Origin: Pardosa pseudoannulata
Taxonomy: Eukaryota; Arthropoda; Arachnida; Araneae; Lycosidae
Direction: 5' to 3'
Length of the DNA stretch: 64,000 nt
NCBI GenBank assembly: GCA_032207245.1
Contig: CM063499.1
Location: 37,365,668 to 37,429,667, forward strand
In this document: in pieces, positions 49,701 through 60,173 of the stretch
How the letters are laid out: every line of letters starts with the position of its first letter
Numbering within the stretch: the stretch's first letter is position 1
Made by a program: the position numbers and the translations under genes
The notes under the pieces: model-generated
The model's input: only the letters and a program-made list of their open reading frames with translations
What the model was told of the DNA's origin: nothing
Database searches by the model: none

Positions 49701-52700
49701 TTCTAAAATGTTAAAAACAATATGCAAGTACTTAATGGTTTAAATACGTTAATGAGATGAATGAAGTTGTGATTTCATTTTTAAAAGTTTCTTATACTGA
49801 GGTTCGAAGTTGAAAACACTTGTTCACATATAAGAAGCAAATATACCGCTGATCTTCTGGGTGGAAGATAATAAATTTGGGATATAATATTTAAGCAAAG
49901 TAGAAAAGGAGATGGATATATAATGTATAAACATATATTTCCTTTAATTTACCTCGACCGGCTATTTAAAATTCTATCTGCGGGACAGATAAAACCTTCC
50001 AGCAGGCTGTAATTGACCCGCAGGCCATAGTTTGCCCATCCCTGATTTAAATATTCTTTTTGACCATCAATGAGCTTAACTAGTTTCATTGTGAAATCCG
50101 CACACATGTATCTCCCATAACTCAAAAGAAGAGATTAGCCACAGAAAGTTAAAACTTTGCATTTAGGACTATTATTACATCTAACTGTACACATACACTT
50201 TTGACTGCAATCTACACTCTAAATGAAAAGTTGAATGAAAAGTTCCAATACAACAAACATTAATGCTATCAGGCATAACACAAAATCAATTGGCTATAGA
50301 ATTTTGGAATTTTTTATTAAGACTGCTGTAACAGCTAGCTGTGCCCTAAATTTTTTTATATGCAATCCAGTCTATATACGGTCGAACTCATTTATAATGA
50401 GCTCGGATTTAACGAGTACTCGGTTTTTCCGAGGGAAGTGAGAATATTTGGTTGGATCAATGTTAAGTCTATGGAACAGAAGTTTAACAAGCCAGACCTG
50501 GATTTAGCAAGCAATATTTTTGTCTTGCAATCTTTTTTCTCGTCGTTCTAGTGTTTCTCTCTTATCTTTTTTTTCTCCGCGGTTTAATATTTTTTGTAGG
50601 AAAAATTCCTCCAGCTTTCCAATGTCAATAGGGAGGGTTCACGGTGCAATTGATTTTTTGCCAACAAATTCTACATCTATTATCCAGCCTACGGACCAAG
50701 GAGCCATAAGAAGTTTCAAGTGCCACTTCCGTAAGAAACTGAGTTTGTTGATTCTGGACCGAAGAGATAGAAGTGGAACAGCATCAAATACCAATGTCAA
50801 TGTACTGGAAGCGATACATTTGATGAATGATGCATGGGAAAATAACACATCAACATGCATCATCAAGTGTTTCCATAAGGCTGGATTGGAGAGTTGTCAA
50901 GACGGTCGATCCACTGAGGAAGAAGATGTTGACAATTTAATACAAACTGCAAATTTGGAAATGACCAAAGAAGAATTTCAAAACTATGTATCCATCGGCG
51001 ACGAACTGATGACCTCAGATGTACTGACCACCGAAGATATTGTAGCTGACGTACTAGCGAATTCAGCTGAAAAACATGAAGAAAGCGATGAAATATAAAG
51101 AAAGTGAACCACCCCCAACTTGTTCTACGATGTTGAAGTTTGCTGAAAAAATGCAGACCTTTTTTGAAATGAGGGATGTCAGTGATGATGTTTTCCGGGA
51201 GATGTTTCTTTTCCGAAGAACAATAGCACAGGAAAGAGACAAGGAATGAGTTTAAAGTAAGCTAACAAACTACAATTTTATGTATGTAGATTAATGAAAA
51301 AAAATAAATGTTTTGGAAAGAATCTTTTATTTTATTTTTCTTTCCGTTTATTGTTTCTTTCCTTTAAGACTGTAGAGCAACTAGAAATTTTTCGCTGGTT
51401 GGGGGAAAGTGGTTAATTGTCATTAATTTAGGAAAAGTATTAAATTAATGTAATTAAATTAAGTATTAATTAAATTTTAAGTAAACTCAATCATTTGACC
51501 TCCCAAGCCCCCCCCCCCTTCTGGTTGCATACCTACATTAAGGACCCTTTTATTACGAGCATTCGAATTTAACGAGTAAATGTTACGGTCCCTTTGTGCT
51601 CATTATAAACAAGTTCGACTGTATAACAAAAAATCTTAATATCACAAACCTTTCTGAAATTAGTCTACAACTATGCAGCACTAAGATATTAATGGGTTTT
51701 TTTTTTTATATTTTATTTCTAATGGCAAGGCAGGTTACAATTATAAAAATGACAACTGTATAAACAAAAGTAACATTGACCAAAGTCATTGCCTCAGGCG
51801 TTCTCTGGCTCTCCAATACAGGGTAGTCTCGGAGTCGGAAGAACCACATCGACGCAGATGACCTCTATTTAAAGGTTCTTCAAGGTCACATAAAGAACAA
51901 AGAGGGGAGTCAAAAATGCCAATTCTATGGAGATGTTCACTTAGGCAGTCATGTCCTGTCCCTAACCGGAACAATGCCACTGCCTCAAGTCAAGGACGAT
52001 CGGGAATGTTGACGAGGAAGATATTAATGTAATCATACGCATCAGCAATAAAGCTTGAAAAGTATGTTTTTAGGAAATAAAGTAAAACTATTATTGTCAG
52101 AAACTACTTTTTTATTTTTACAGTTTATTCCTACCTTACTGAGTGAATGAAGAATCTCAATATAATAAATATTAAAACTGTAAGTTTCTACCACATGGCT
52201 GTACTCAAGCTCAACACTGACAACACTGTTACCTTGAAAATTTAAATTAACTTTTGGCCTTGAATGGGCAAATAATAATTTGGACAACACATCATATAAA
52301 ATAAAAAAAAACCTGTATAATAGATAACTGGCAATAATAGGTGTATAAGGAAGTCACATGATGTCTATATTTAATATTTTGCATTGCATACATACATAAA
52401 CATTTATTTCTAAGACAAATTTAACAGAAGTACGTATATTTTAGAGAGTTAGTATAATATTCTAAGAAAAATTAAACAAATTTCACAAATATGTATAATA
52501 AAATTTTAATATAAATTAAGCTGTTTGCATCCTCATTAAGAATATAAAAGAATTTTTATATATACTTATTAATATGAAATTACCTTATTTTTGGCATTTT
52601 CTAAGTTGATTCTTAATATTCCCATACCAGTTAGGACATATTTCATGGAACTTAACACATTGTCCAAAACAGTAGGCTATAAGACAAATTGCACAGTAAA

Positions 52701-55700
52701 GAATGAAAAAATATACTTTCAAAATTAAATTGGGATATAAATACAATCAGAAATTTAGAATATAAAAACGATGCATCCTTAAACATTAAGGATGAGGTTA
52801 AATGTAGAAACAATATTGTCTAACATTGCTAAGTATACTGCATTTTATCATCAGTATTAGAAAACATAGATTATAATAAATCTACGATTGTTTTATAATA
52901 CTGAAATTTTAACATTATTAAGAATAATTGAAAGAATAATACAATAAAGTGAATAGTATTTTACTTTTTAATAATAAATTTGAACCTACAACTCAATAAA
53001 AGCACTATATTTCAGTTTAGATCTTTATTTCTTACTAATTTGGTAAGGGTATACTAAAGGTTATTCAAAGTGCACAATCTTTTACATTTTAATTTTGCAT
53101 ATGTAGTACAATCTTTTATTAAATATGATAAATTATAAAACTTTATATTTTAGGGAATTTCTTTTCTTTAAAAAATAACATAAAATGTAATATTAATATT
53201 TTATAATTTATATCATTGTTACATATTTCAGTGTTATCTTATGTTCTGCTTTAAACAAATTACTAGAAAAAAAATTCTATAATATGAAATACGTACCAGA
53301 AATAAAAAAGGAAAAACCAAAAATTATAAATTACAAGAAAATTATGCCTTTTATATAGTTTTCCGGACTATGGCATAAATCAAACAGCTAAGTTGCAAAG
53401 AAATTAAAATGCAGATAACAAAATACAAAGTAAAATTTAGGGAGACAATCCATCCTTCAGAGAGTAATATTTAGAAAAGAAAAATAGCATAATGATACCA
53501 AAATATACATTTATTTATTATTTTATAACAGGCCAATTTTAAAAATGACGAAGGAACATGATTTATACTATTCTCTTAGTATCTCTCAAAACAAGTCATT
53601 CTTAAATAATTTTTTAAAAAATCCTTAATTCAAAAGCATTTTCTTTTACTGTACATAAAACATTTTATGTTACTTTAAAGCAAACAAAAAACATACAACA
53701 AATAACTTTTGGTTTTGATTTAATTACAATTTTAAATGGCTTTTCTAAGATAAGTATCTGTCTACGTTAAAAACGTGATTTTTCTTTGCCAAAAAATCAT
53801 ATATTTTTTTTTTCTGTTATAAAATTTCAACTTTTAGGCTTCAAAAAATTTTTTTGTTTTGTCTTTACAGAGTTTTAAAGAAAAGTTACAGCTATTTAAA
53901 CATCAGTGAGAGCTGTCAAAACAAAACGGAAGTAGCGATTTTGGAACAGGAAGTTGTGAATTTAAAGCCTTTTAAAAGAGCACTTTTTGGACAAAACTTT
54001 TTAAATTTTCATGAACATTAGTTTACACATTTTTCTACTATTTTTAATAATTAGCAACTCGGCAACTAGAAAGTTTTGAAGCAAGAGTGCGGGATCTTAA
54101 ACATGTATTTTAATTTTTTAATAGTTAAAGTTGCTTTCATAAACTTCAAATGCATTTTTCTCAGAACGGTATTTTTAATAAAATGTTGAAACTTGAAATG
54201 TGATTTCTCAAAAACTTCTGAAAATATTTTGTTGAAAATTATTATGAATGCTTTTAATAGTATTTACTAGTAAATGACCAAAAAACTTTAAATTTGGATA
54301 ATTTTTAATGATGTTACACTCATAGTTAGATATAAAGGTAATGAAAATTCGTTAAAAATTCAATGTGTATGATTTTGAAGGATCAAAATTTTTTACCAAA
54401 TGTAAATTAAGCAAAGATATTAGATGATTCACTAGTCCATTGTATAAGAAATGTGTTTCATCAAAAAATATTGAAATAATTTAATTTATTAAAAAATTAG
54501 ACCTTTTGAAAAAACTTGATTTTTTTACAAAATTTTCTTTATTGATTAGAAATCTTATAAAAACTTCTCCAGGAATAAATTTTTTAAGTGCAATTCTCTA
54601 TAATACAAAAAATAAATCTAAAAGTGTAAAAACATGAACTAGTTTCTACGTTTAAAGAAAAAGTTCTCCGAACGTAGACAGATACCTTAAGTAGACAATG
54701 CATGTGTAAAGGCTTAAACAGCAAAGATTCTTACTTTAAAACTTTTAAGCTCTTCTGTTGTGAATCCATCACTGTGAATTATTTTCATTTGTTTTACAAG
54801 AGTGCTTTTGCCACTTTCTCCGGCACCTGAAGAGAAAATCAAATTAATAAGAAATAGTATCATCTAAATGACAGAATAAGAACATTACATGTAACAGAAG
54901 TAATTATGGTTAATTCATGACATTCCTTAATATTAAACAGTATAATTACAATATACAGTGAAACCTCTCTGAGCGGCCACCCTACCGTTCTGAGAATATT
55001 TGGCCGCTCAGAGGGGGTGGCAGCTTTGAAAGATTTTTTTAAGATAATTGCTATAATGCATAATATAAACAAGTCTGACATATATTCCTTATTTAAAATG
55101 AAATTGACAACTTATCTAAAGAGAAAAAAGTACTTTATTTCATGCTTTCTTACATTTAAAAAAAAAAAAAAAGCTACAATTTGTGTGTTTTAAGTTTTAC
55201 ATTTCTCTATAACAACCATTTTTAAGTTAATTTTTTACTTAAAAAGCAGAAAATTAAAGTCTTCATTTTCCTTCAAAATCAAATTTTTTTCTTTAATGAC
55301 TTCGTTGATTTGTGTTCTTCCACAGTTAAGATAATCCAACTAACTTTCTTGCAGATTTGCCATTTTCATATTCAAGCAGAACTTCAATGAGCTGCTCGAG
55401 ATTTAGGAAAACGCATTTCGATATAGTTGCAACTCAGGCCATTGACCAACTAATGAAATGAAACTGGCATGGATGATATTTTTGCTGACAGAGGTGCAAT
55501 TCTTCTTTTACTGTATTTATAGGAATTCCAAACAAAAGCCCTACGATACCTGCAATGCCTGATTGTCTAGTTCCTCCCTCAGTTTCTATGGGTGGTACAA
55601 TAGGGATTCTCTATCTGAAGGGTGTGGGGAGAATACAAAAGAGATAACTAACAGATTTAAGGATTCTAAGAAAAGGGAGGGGGGCGTGGAATGGACTTAT

Positions 55701-58700
55701 TCCTGGGTCTTATATGTGATCATAAAACTAACCTTGAGTTTTTCTGCTCAAAATTAAAGCACTGAATGAGTAGAATTTCCCGAAAAATGAAATGGGCAAT
55801 CCCACTTGGAGGTCATTTAGAGGTTGTCAGGTGGTTGCTGATACAGGTTATTTTACCATTACGTTCTATGAGTCGGAAAAATCCATGCCATGAAAAATTG
55901 GCTGTTTAAAAGGGTAGCTGCTCGGAGAAGTTTCACTGTATTTACAAATATTTAATACTTAAGAAATAAAATGACCAAATTTTTTTATGAGTTAAGTAAA
56001 AATAAGGTTTACTGAAATAAGCCCATACTTCTTTAAAACAGGTTGTTGTATTTTTTTTTTTTTTTTATCTATAGGTGGCCCACATAAAACCCACTCTCTA
56101 GCGCAAATGGTTCTTTTTTATTTTTATAGAATTTTTGGTTGAATAATTATACTTTTAACTTCAGAGAAAAAAAATATTATAATTGACTTAACTGGACCTA
56201 GGTTTTGATGATTTCATTTTTTTTTTGGGGGGGGGAGGGACAATTTAGTAGTTAACATCATTTCTTAGAAATATGTGTTCCATGCAAAACTTTGAATACA
56301 TTTAGGGTAGTCTTTAAATTTTCTCCCTATACATATCAGTACTGATTCAGACCACTAATAGCACACATGAAAATTAAAATTGTGCACTCTTTTTTACAAA
56401 CCTTGTGTTTGGTTATACATGGTTGATGATCATTTTGCTGCCCATGTATTGATATGCATCATTGTGCATGTTCCATGCAAAACTTTGAATACATTTAGGG
56501 TAGTCTTTAAATTTTCTCCCTATACATATCAGTACTGATTCAGACCACTAATAGCACACATGAAAATTAAAATTGTGCACTCTTTTTTACAAACCTTGTG
56601 TTTGGTTATACATGGTTGATGATCATTTTGCTGCCCATGTGCTGCTATACATCATCGTGCTCCCTGCTATGATCAGCTCTGCAGCATATTATATAGATTA
56701 GTTAATCTATGTTAAAATAACTTGATGTTAACTGTATTCAAACTCACTTTATTGCCAAAATAACCATCTAACTACAATTTGGTGACTAGAGTTACATAAC
56801 TCACATTAAATAAATGTTTACAATTTAATATGATGAAAATATCCAGCTTCTTCAGAGGCCCAAACTGACTAAATTTTTTCGAATATACATACATATATAT
56901 ATATATATAGTGCCTGTTACTATTAAATTTAAACCATTAAATAAGAAAATCTATTTTCAGATAGTGATAGCTAACATTTTATGATTTTTAAGTAATACAA
57001 TACATGTAAAGATACTTGAGAATTTGTAAAATTTTCCAACAAAAATGACATTTAATAATTACAACAATTTTATATATAAGAAATACATATTACAGTTTTT
57101 AATAATATGAAAGAACAGTATCTGCAATCAGGGTTGGCATGATTCAAATCAGTTGATTTTTTTTTTTTAATCATAGATTTAAATCATCTTTTTTTCACTT
57201 CTTTTAAAAAATATATTCCAAAGACAGGAGAATCGGTAATCAGTCAGCACAGTAATACCAATAAGTAAATAAGGGCAAATAGATCGCATGTGCTTTCCAA
57301 GAATTTAGAGGTGTTGTTATCAGAAAGTATGTAGTAGGGGTAGTACAATGATTGATTATGACTGGTGGAATTCATTTTATGTAATGGGAGGTAAAGAGAG
57401 TATTACAAAACTTGAAATCCAGTTGGTCTACAAAATGTCAACAGCCATGGCTTCATCTGCTAGAATGGAAAGACAGTTTTCTTCTTTTGGTATTGTTCAT
57501 TCTACACTTTGTAAACCAATTAGGAGTGGAAAAAGTATCAAACCTGTTAGTGTTTTTATTGAAATAATTAAATCCATAATTCAGGTGCTTAAAAAATATT
57601 GAAATAATTGTGATTTTTTTTTTTAAATAAATAGCTTGCATCAAAAAAATATTTAATTTCTTCTTTAAATTTACATTTTTATTTAGTTTGAAATATCCAA
57701 TTATAAAATAAAGGAATGTATTTAGATTAAAATTTATATATTTAATTTTAGGTAATCAGTGTGTAAAAAATGTACTAGATAGATAAGATGTTACTTCTTA
57801 TAGTAAACTATTCTATTTATATTGCAAAATACAAAACAACAATTAAAATTAGTATTTAGAAAAAAAAATCAAAGAAATCTGATTTAAATCAAATAAACCT
57901 TATTTTTTTTTATTTTTTAAAAGAATCATGATTTTTTTTCCAACCCTGATATATAGTGCCTGTTACTATTAAATTTAAACCATTAAATAAGAAAATCTAT
58001 TTTCAGATAGTGATAGCTAACATTTTATGATTTTTAAGTAATACAATACATGTAAAGATACTTAAGAATTTGTAAAATTTTGTAACAAGGATGACATATT
58101 TAATAATTATAACAATTTTAAATATAAGAAATACATATTACAGTTTTTAATAATATGAAAGAACAGTATCTGCAATTGCTGATTCTATGCAACAATACTA
58201 GTGATAAATAGCTGTTAAGCATTTAAGTTTTATATTAGATTAAGAGCAGATTTAATTGAAAATGATCTAAATTGAATATTTTGGTACAACACTTATATAG
58301 AAATAAATAGGGTTGGTCATTTTGATGGCAAAACGGTATTTTTGCCAGGACAGTGGCAAAAAACTGGAAAAAAAAACAAAAAAAAATGGCAAAATCTAAA
58401 AAAATTGGCTGGATTTTAAAAATGTACAAAATAATAATTAATAAATAACAATATAATAAATAATTTTGTACATAATACAATTGAGACTTAAATCAGAATA
58501 TTAATTGGATATTTCATTAGTATTAATTTGACAATTTAAAATAATTTTCATTGATGTTAGCAACCAAAATACAATATTCCATTTTGTAAATAAATTTATA
58601 TGATGGAGGCATGAGAAAATATAGGGGAAATAAGCTAATAATTACATTAAAAACAACATTGCACATAAAAAATTGCAAAATCAATCTTCATTTTACCTTT

Positions 58701-60173
58701 ATTTGTATCTCTAGGTAGTATAACTTTAGATTTAGATTACTGTTTCAATAACGCATTGAATATTCTATGTTAAAAAAAACATATGTATTTTTAGATTAGA
58801 GTTAAAATTTGTAAAAGTTAAAATAGTTACATCCCCGTAACTAAAACATATCTTCCATAACATCCCGTAACTAAAACACTTTTTGCCACTTGGCAAAAAG
58901 TGGTAAAAATGTATTTTTGCCATCTTTGTCAAAAATTTGCCAACCCTAGAAATAAAGATTTAAAATCTTCCTGAAACAAACCAAGTTTTTCATCAAAAAC
59001 TATAAAAACTTAGCTTTTGATGAAAGACCTACTAAAAGATAATTTTTTCACAAAAAACCCAAGTGGGTTGGGTTTATTCACAAAAACTTTGGTTTTTCAA
59101 TAACCTTGTAGAGAATTATTATAAAATTTTGATGTAGGGGCATAAAGAAATTTTTTATAAGAGGTGTTTCTCCCATTTTCACTCATGTCTCAATGAGTAG
59201 TAAAATCTTTATGTATATAATGTACGCATACAGCAGTTTTTAGGGGGGTTGTAATCCCCCTATCTCCCCTCCCCTTCGCTATGGCAGAGTTATGCTGTAT
59301 AGCAGTGGCATGCGGTAGGTTTTCCCGAAGGGTGTGCAGAGAACATGGATTTTCCAATAAATCTTTAATTATTGAGACATCTAAGTTCTCCATTCTGAAA
59401 CAGGTTATTTATTATGAATATAAATTTAAAGATTACAATAAATAAAATATTTACCTACGAGTAGTCGAGTTATAACTATAAAAACAGCTAAACTTACGAG
59501 CTTACTTATACCATATAAAAATAGGTAGACATAGGTGCAGAAAATTATTGTTGTTCATAATTTTGTCAGGGTGTGCAGTGCACACCCTGCACATATGGAC
59601 ATGCACACCACTGCTGTATAGGTTCAGTGGATAAGCTAATCTCATATGAATTGTGCAGAAAATTGCAGCAAAATTTGCATAACAATCATTAAAACAAATT
59701 TCCTGCTTGTCTAGAAAATGTTTATAAGCTAGTAGCATAACCCTATTCAGTGAACTATAGCAATATGTGCAATTCAGTTAATGAAAATAATTCAGTTATG
59801 ACTTAATTCTCAATACAAGAATGTTATAAAAATTTAAGAAAGACTTCAATATTTATATTATTGCGTTAAAGAAATGGTAGTTAAGAATTAAGATGCATAG
59901 CATGCAGCTATGTTTTACATTTATAAACTGCAAGTATTAAATAATAATACTACTGCAGACATCTAATTAGGGAGCCTTCATATAACCCTACAGACATTCA
60001 TAAATCCAATATATACAGCTGTAAAATTAATTTTCAAAAGTAATCTTACCCAAAAGAAGTATTTTAATAACATTTCTTTCTTGTTTTGCAAACTCCGCCA
60101 ATTGCCTGTCAATTTCTTCACTTCGCATTTGAGCTCGCCGTTCTTCTTCATCAAGACTTAAACATGCCCCCAT
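37831..60173 (-). CDS. Heterotrimeric G-protein alpha subunit, nine exons, 359 aa; candidate Gv class
   Basis: GTP-binding switch that couples 7TM receptors to effectors at the inner plasma membrane. Coding exons in transcript order: 60173-60050, 54826-54735, 52676-52584, 47978-47818, 45884-45756, 43460-43331, 40796-40725, 39080-38993, 38021-37831 (TGA). All donors are GT and acceptors AG, and every phase joins. The N-terminus [12 protein letters not shown] has Gly2 for myristoylation and Cys4 for palmitoylation. P-loop GAGESGKST at 42-50, switch [10 protein letters not shown] with catalytic Arg181, switch [14 protein letters not shown] with Gln207, NKLD at 272-275, TTATDT at 329-334 (most classes have TCA(T/V)DT). 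The tail KTATLL lacks the pertussis-toxin Cys and does not match Gi/o (CGLF/Y), Gq (YNLV), Gs (YELL) or G12/13. Length is family-standard. Class assignment to Gv is inference from exclusion. Introns of 2-6 kb are full of transposons. No competing start lies in the same frame upstream. Confidence 0.95.
38108..38267 (-). repeat. Dispersed MITE family, short copy of left end
   Basis: Reverse-orientation match to about 53748-53935: ends AATGTAGACGGATACCTT and contains GCCTAAAAGTTGAAATTTTA. Lies in the last intron of the G-alpha gene, 86 bp upstream of its final exon. Confidence 0.7.
39378..39690 (-). repeat. Partial copy of the hAT MITE at 58308-58948
   Basis: Contains CATTTTTGACACTTTTTGTC and, further on, AGCTTATTTCCCCTAC, matching 58590-58930 in reverse orientation. 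The far end is missing, replaced by the TA microsatellite. Confidence 0.6.
39716..39798. repeat. (TA)n microsatellite
   Basis: About 80 bp of TA repeats in intron 8 of the G-alpha gene, separating two truncated hAT MITEs. Confidence 0.95.
39866..39995 (-). repeat. End fragment of the CAGGGTTACCAC hAT MITE
   Basis: AATTAAGGAGTTTTAAGGAC and GGAGTTCTTAAGGAC motifs match one end of the element at 25423-26216 in reverse orientation. A 9-bp stem with a 3-base loop (GATCGATGC-TAT-GCATCGATC) sits directly beside it at 39846-39866. Confidence 0.65.
40962..41960 (-). mobile_element. hAT-like MITE (CAGGGTTACCAC family), copy 2
   Basis: Reverse-orientation copy of 25423-26216: begins TAGGGTTCTCACTCTTTTTC and ends near AAGGACTGTGGGAACAGTG. 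Holds the same TTAAGGAGTT repeats, plus an (AT)n tract at 41287-41330. Lies in intron 6 of the G-alpha gene. Confidence 0.7.
41287..41330. repeat. (AT)n(GT)n microsatellite
   Basis: About 34 bp AT followed by GT repeats, inside the hAT MITE copy. Confidence 0.95.
42323..43179 (-). mobile_element. pogo/Tigger-like element, second family, copy 2
   Basis: Same family as 14878-15716: ends TACAGTAGAACCTCGGTATA and, inward from the right, TACAGTAGAATTTCTTTTTA. Minus-strand transposase tail in two overlapping frames (42996-42679 and 42757-42485): [40 protein letters not shown], then [20 protein letters not shown]. One frameshift at about 42680-42755. Ends 151 bp upstream (plus coordinates) of G-alpha exon 6. 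Confidence 0.85.
43700..43763. repeat. (AT)n microsatellite
   Basis: About 62 bp AT repeat in intron 5 of the G-alpha gene. A SINE fragment (GAACCCACAAACTCTG, minus strand) is just before it at about 43570-43620. Confidence 0.95.
45969..46799 (+). mobile_element. hAT element with transposase dimerisation-domain remnant, copy 1
   Basis: Termini CAGGGTTGGCATGATTTAAA and TTTTAACCCTG; 8-bp flanks TTAAATAA and CTAAATAA match at 7 of 8. The plus-strand ORF 46184-46411 reads [20 protein letters not shown] then [20 protein letters not shown] and [17 protein letters not shown]. This is the hAT C-terminal dimerisation motif (ASSA..ER.FS..G.....R..L). The catalytic part is gone. Lies in intron 4 of the G-alpha gene. 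Confidence 0.85.
47600..47690 (-). repeat. SINE fragment
   Basis: Minus-strand B-box-like GTGAATTTGAATCTCACTG and neighbouring head sequence; strongly diverged. Confidence 0.4.
48327..48927 (+). mobile_element. Solo LTR, copy 2
   Basis: Reverse-orientation partner of 9050-9640. Starts TGTGAAGACCCCC, ends TCGTCACA. Contains CCCAGGTATAAAAATCC (TATA-like) at about 48490 and AATAAA at about 48846 in sense orientation. Flanks CCTTT and ATTTT match only partly, so the target duplication has decayed. Lies in intron 3 of the G-alpha gene. Confidence 0.7.
49627..50044. mobile_element. hAT MITE (Charlie-like GGGATGGGCAAAC ends), 418 bp
   Basis: Left end CTGGGATGGACAAACTTTTT, right end CATAGTTTGCCCATCCCTG; 8-bp flanks CTTTAAAT (49619-49626) and ATTTAAAT (50045-50052) match at 7 of 8. 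Repeated GTGGGCCAA / CAGGCCATAG motifs. Non-coding. Confidence 0.85.
50377..51623 (+). mobile_element. pogo/Tigger-like element, first family, longer copy
   Basis: Termini TACGGTCGAACTCATTTATA and, inward from the right, TACAGTCGAACTTGTTTATA. The plus-strand ORF (about 50613-51098) encodes [35 protein letters not shown], then [15 protein letters not shown] and an acidic C-terminal region ending [14 protein letters not shown] further stretch to about 51249 ([20 protein letters not shown]) is in another frame. It covers the last third of a Tigger transposase; the N-terminal DNA-binding and first catalytic parts are absent. Lies in intron 3 of the G-alpha gene. Confidence 0.88.
51690..52010 (-). 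pseudogene. 5'-truncated non-LTR retrotransposon (LINE), 3' end
   Basis: The minus-strand frame 51980-51786 reads [20 protein letters not shown], then [20 protein letters not shown] and C. The C-x2-C...H-x4-C knuckle is typical of the C-terminus of RT proteins in Jockey/R1/I-like LINEs. The open frame ends in a stop, followed by a short 3' UTR with AATAAAATATAAAAAAAA (minus strand), the likely A-rich tail. Only the last about 65 codons remain. Confidence 0.75.
53748..54688 (+). mobile_element. MITE with AAGTATCTGTCTACGTT / AACGTAGACAGATACCTT ends, full copy
   Basis: Terminal inverted repeats of about 18 bp. Related copies at 13150-13738, 34063-34947 and 38108-38267. About 940 bp, no conserved ORF. 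Contains CAAAACGGAAGTAGC and CAGGAAGTTGTGAATTTAAA blocks shared by the two longer copies. The right end is 46 bp from exon 2 of the G-alpha gene. Superfamily undetermined; flanks suggest no clear target duplication. Confidence 0.75.
54954..55940 (-). mobile_element. pogo/Tigger-like element, third family
   Basis: Termini TACAGTGAAACCTCTCTGAG and, inward from the right, TACAGTGAAACTTCTCCGAG, with TA targets. The left end continues into CGGCCACCCTACCG. Interior about 990 bp with no long ORF; minus-strand pieces near 55330-55480 may be transposase tail. Lies in intron 1 of the G-alpha gene. Confidence 0.82.
56276..56656. repeat. 193-bp tandem duplication
   Basis: TGTTCCATGCAAAACTTTGA at 56276 recurs at 56469, and the copies stay nearly identical through GGTTGATGATCATTTTGCTG before diverging. 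Very high identity shows a recent event. No coding content. Confidence 0.95.
56903..57128. repeat. Left copy of 226-bp direct duplication flanking a hAT element
   Basis: ATATATAGTGCCTGTTACTA through to AACAGTATCTGCAAT. Its last base is adjacent to the first base of the hAT element at 57129. The partner is 57949-58176. Confidence 0.95.
57129..57948 (+). mobile_element. hAT element with transposase dimerisation-domain remnant, copy 2
   Basis: Termini CAGGGTTGGCATGATTCAAA and TTTCCAACCCTG, near-identical in structure to 45969-46799. The ORF 57348-57602 reads [20 protein letters not shown] then [17 protein letters not shown] and diverges after a frameshift. Instead of an 8-bp target duplication it is bordered on both sides by a 226-228 bp direct duplication. 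Confidence 0.9.
57949..58176. repeat. Right copy of the direct duplication flanking a hAT element
   Basis: Starts directly after the hAT terminal CCCTG with ATATATAGTGCC and ends at TATCTGCAAT, after which unique sequence (TGCTGATTC) begins. A handful of differences from 56903-57128. Confidence 0.95.
58308..58948. mobile_element. hAT MITE with TAGGGTTGG ends, 641 bp
   Basis: Exact 8-bp target duplication GAAATAAA at 58300-58307 and 58949-58956. Termini TAGGGTTGGTCATTTTGATG and AAAATTTGCCAACCCTA. Subterminal TTTTTGCCA / TGGCAAAAA repeats. A partial copy lies at 39378-39690. Confidence 0.9.
59303..59613. mobile_element. hAT MITE with CAGTGGCATGC ends, 311 bp
   Basis: Exact 8-bp target duplication CTGTATAG at 59295-59302 and 59614-59621. 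Termini CAGTGGCATGCGGTAGG and CATGCACACCACTG. Internal GGGTGTGCAG / GTGTGCAGTGCACACCC motifs. Non-coding. Confidence 0.9.
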
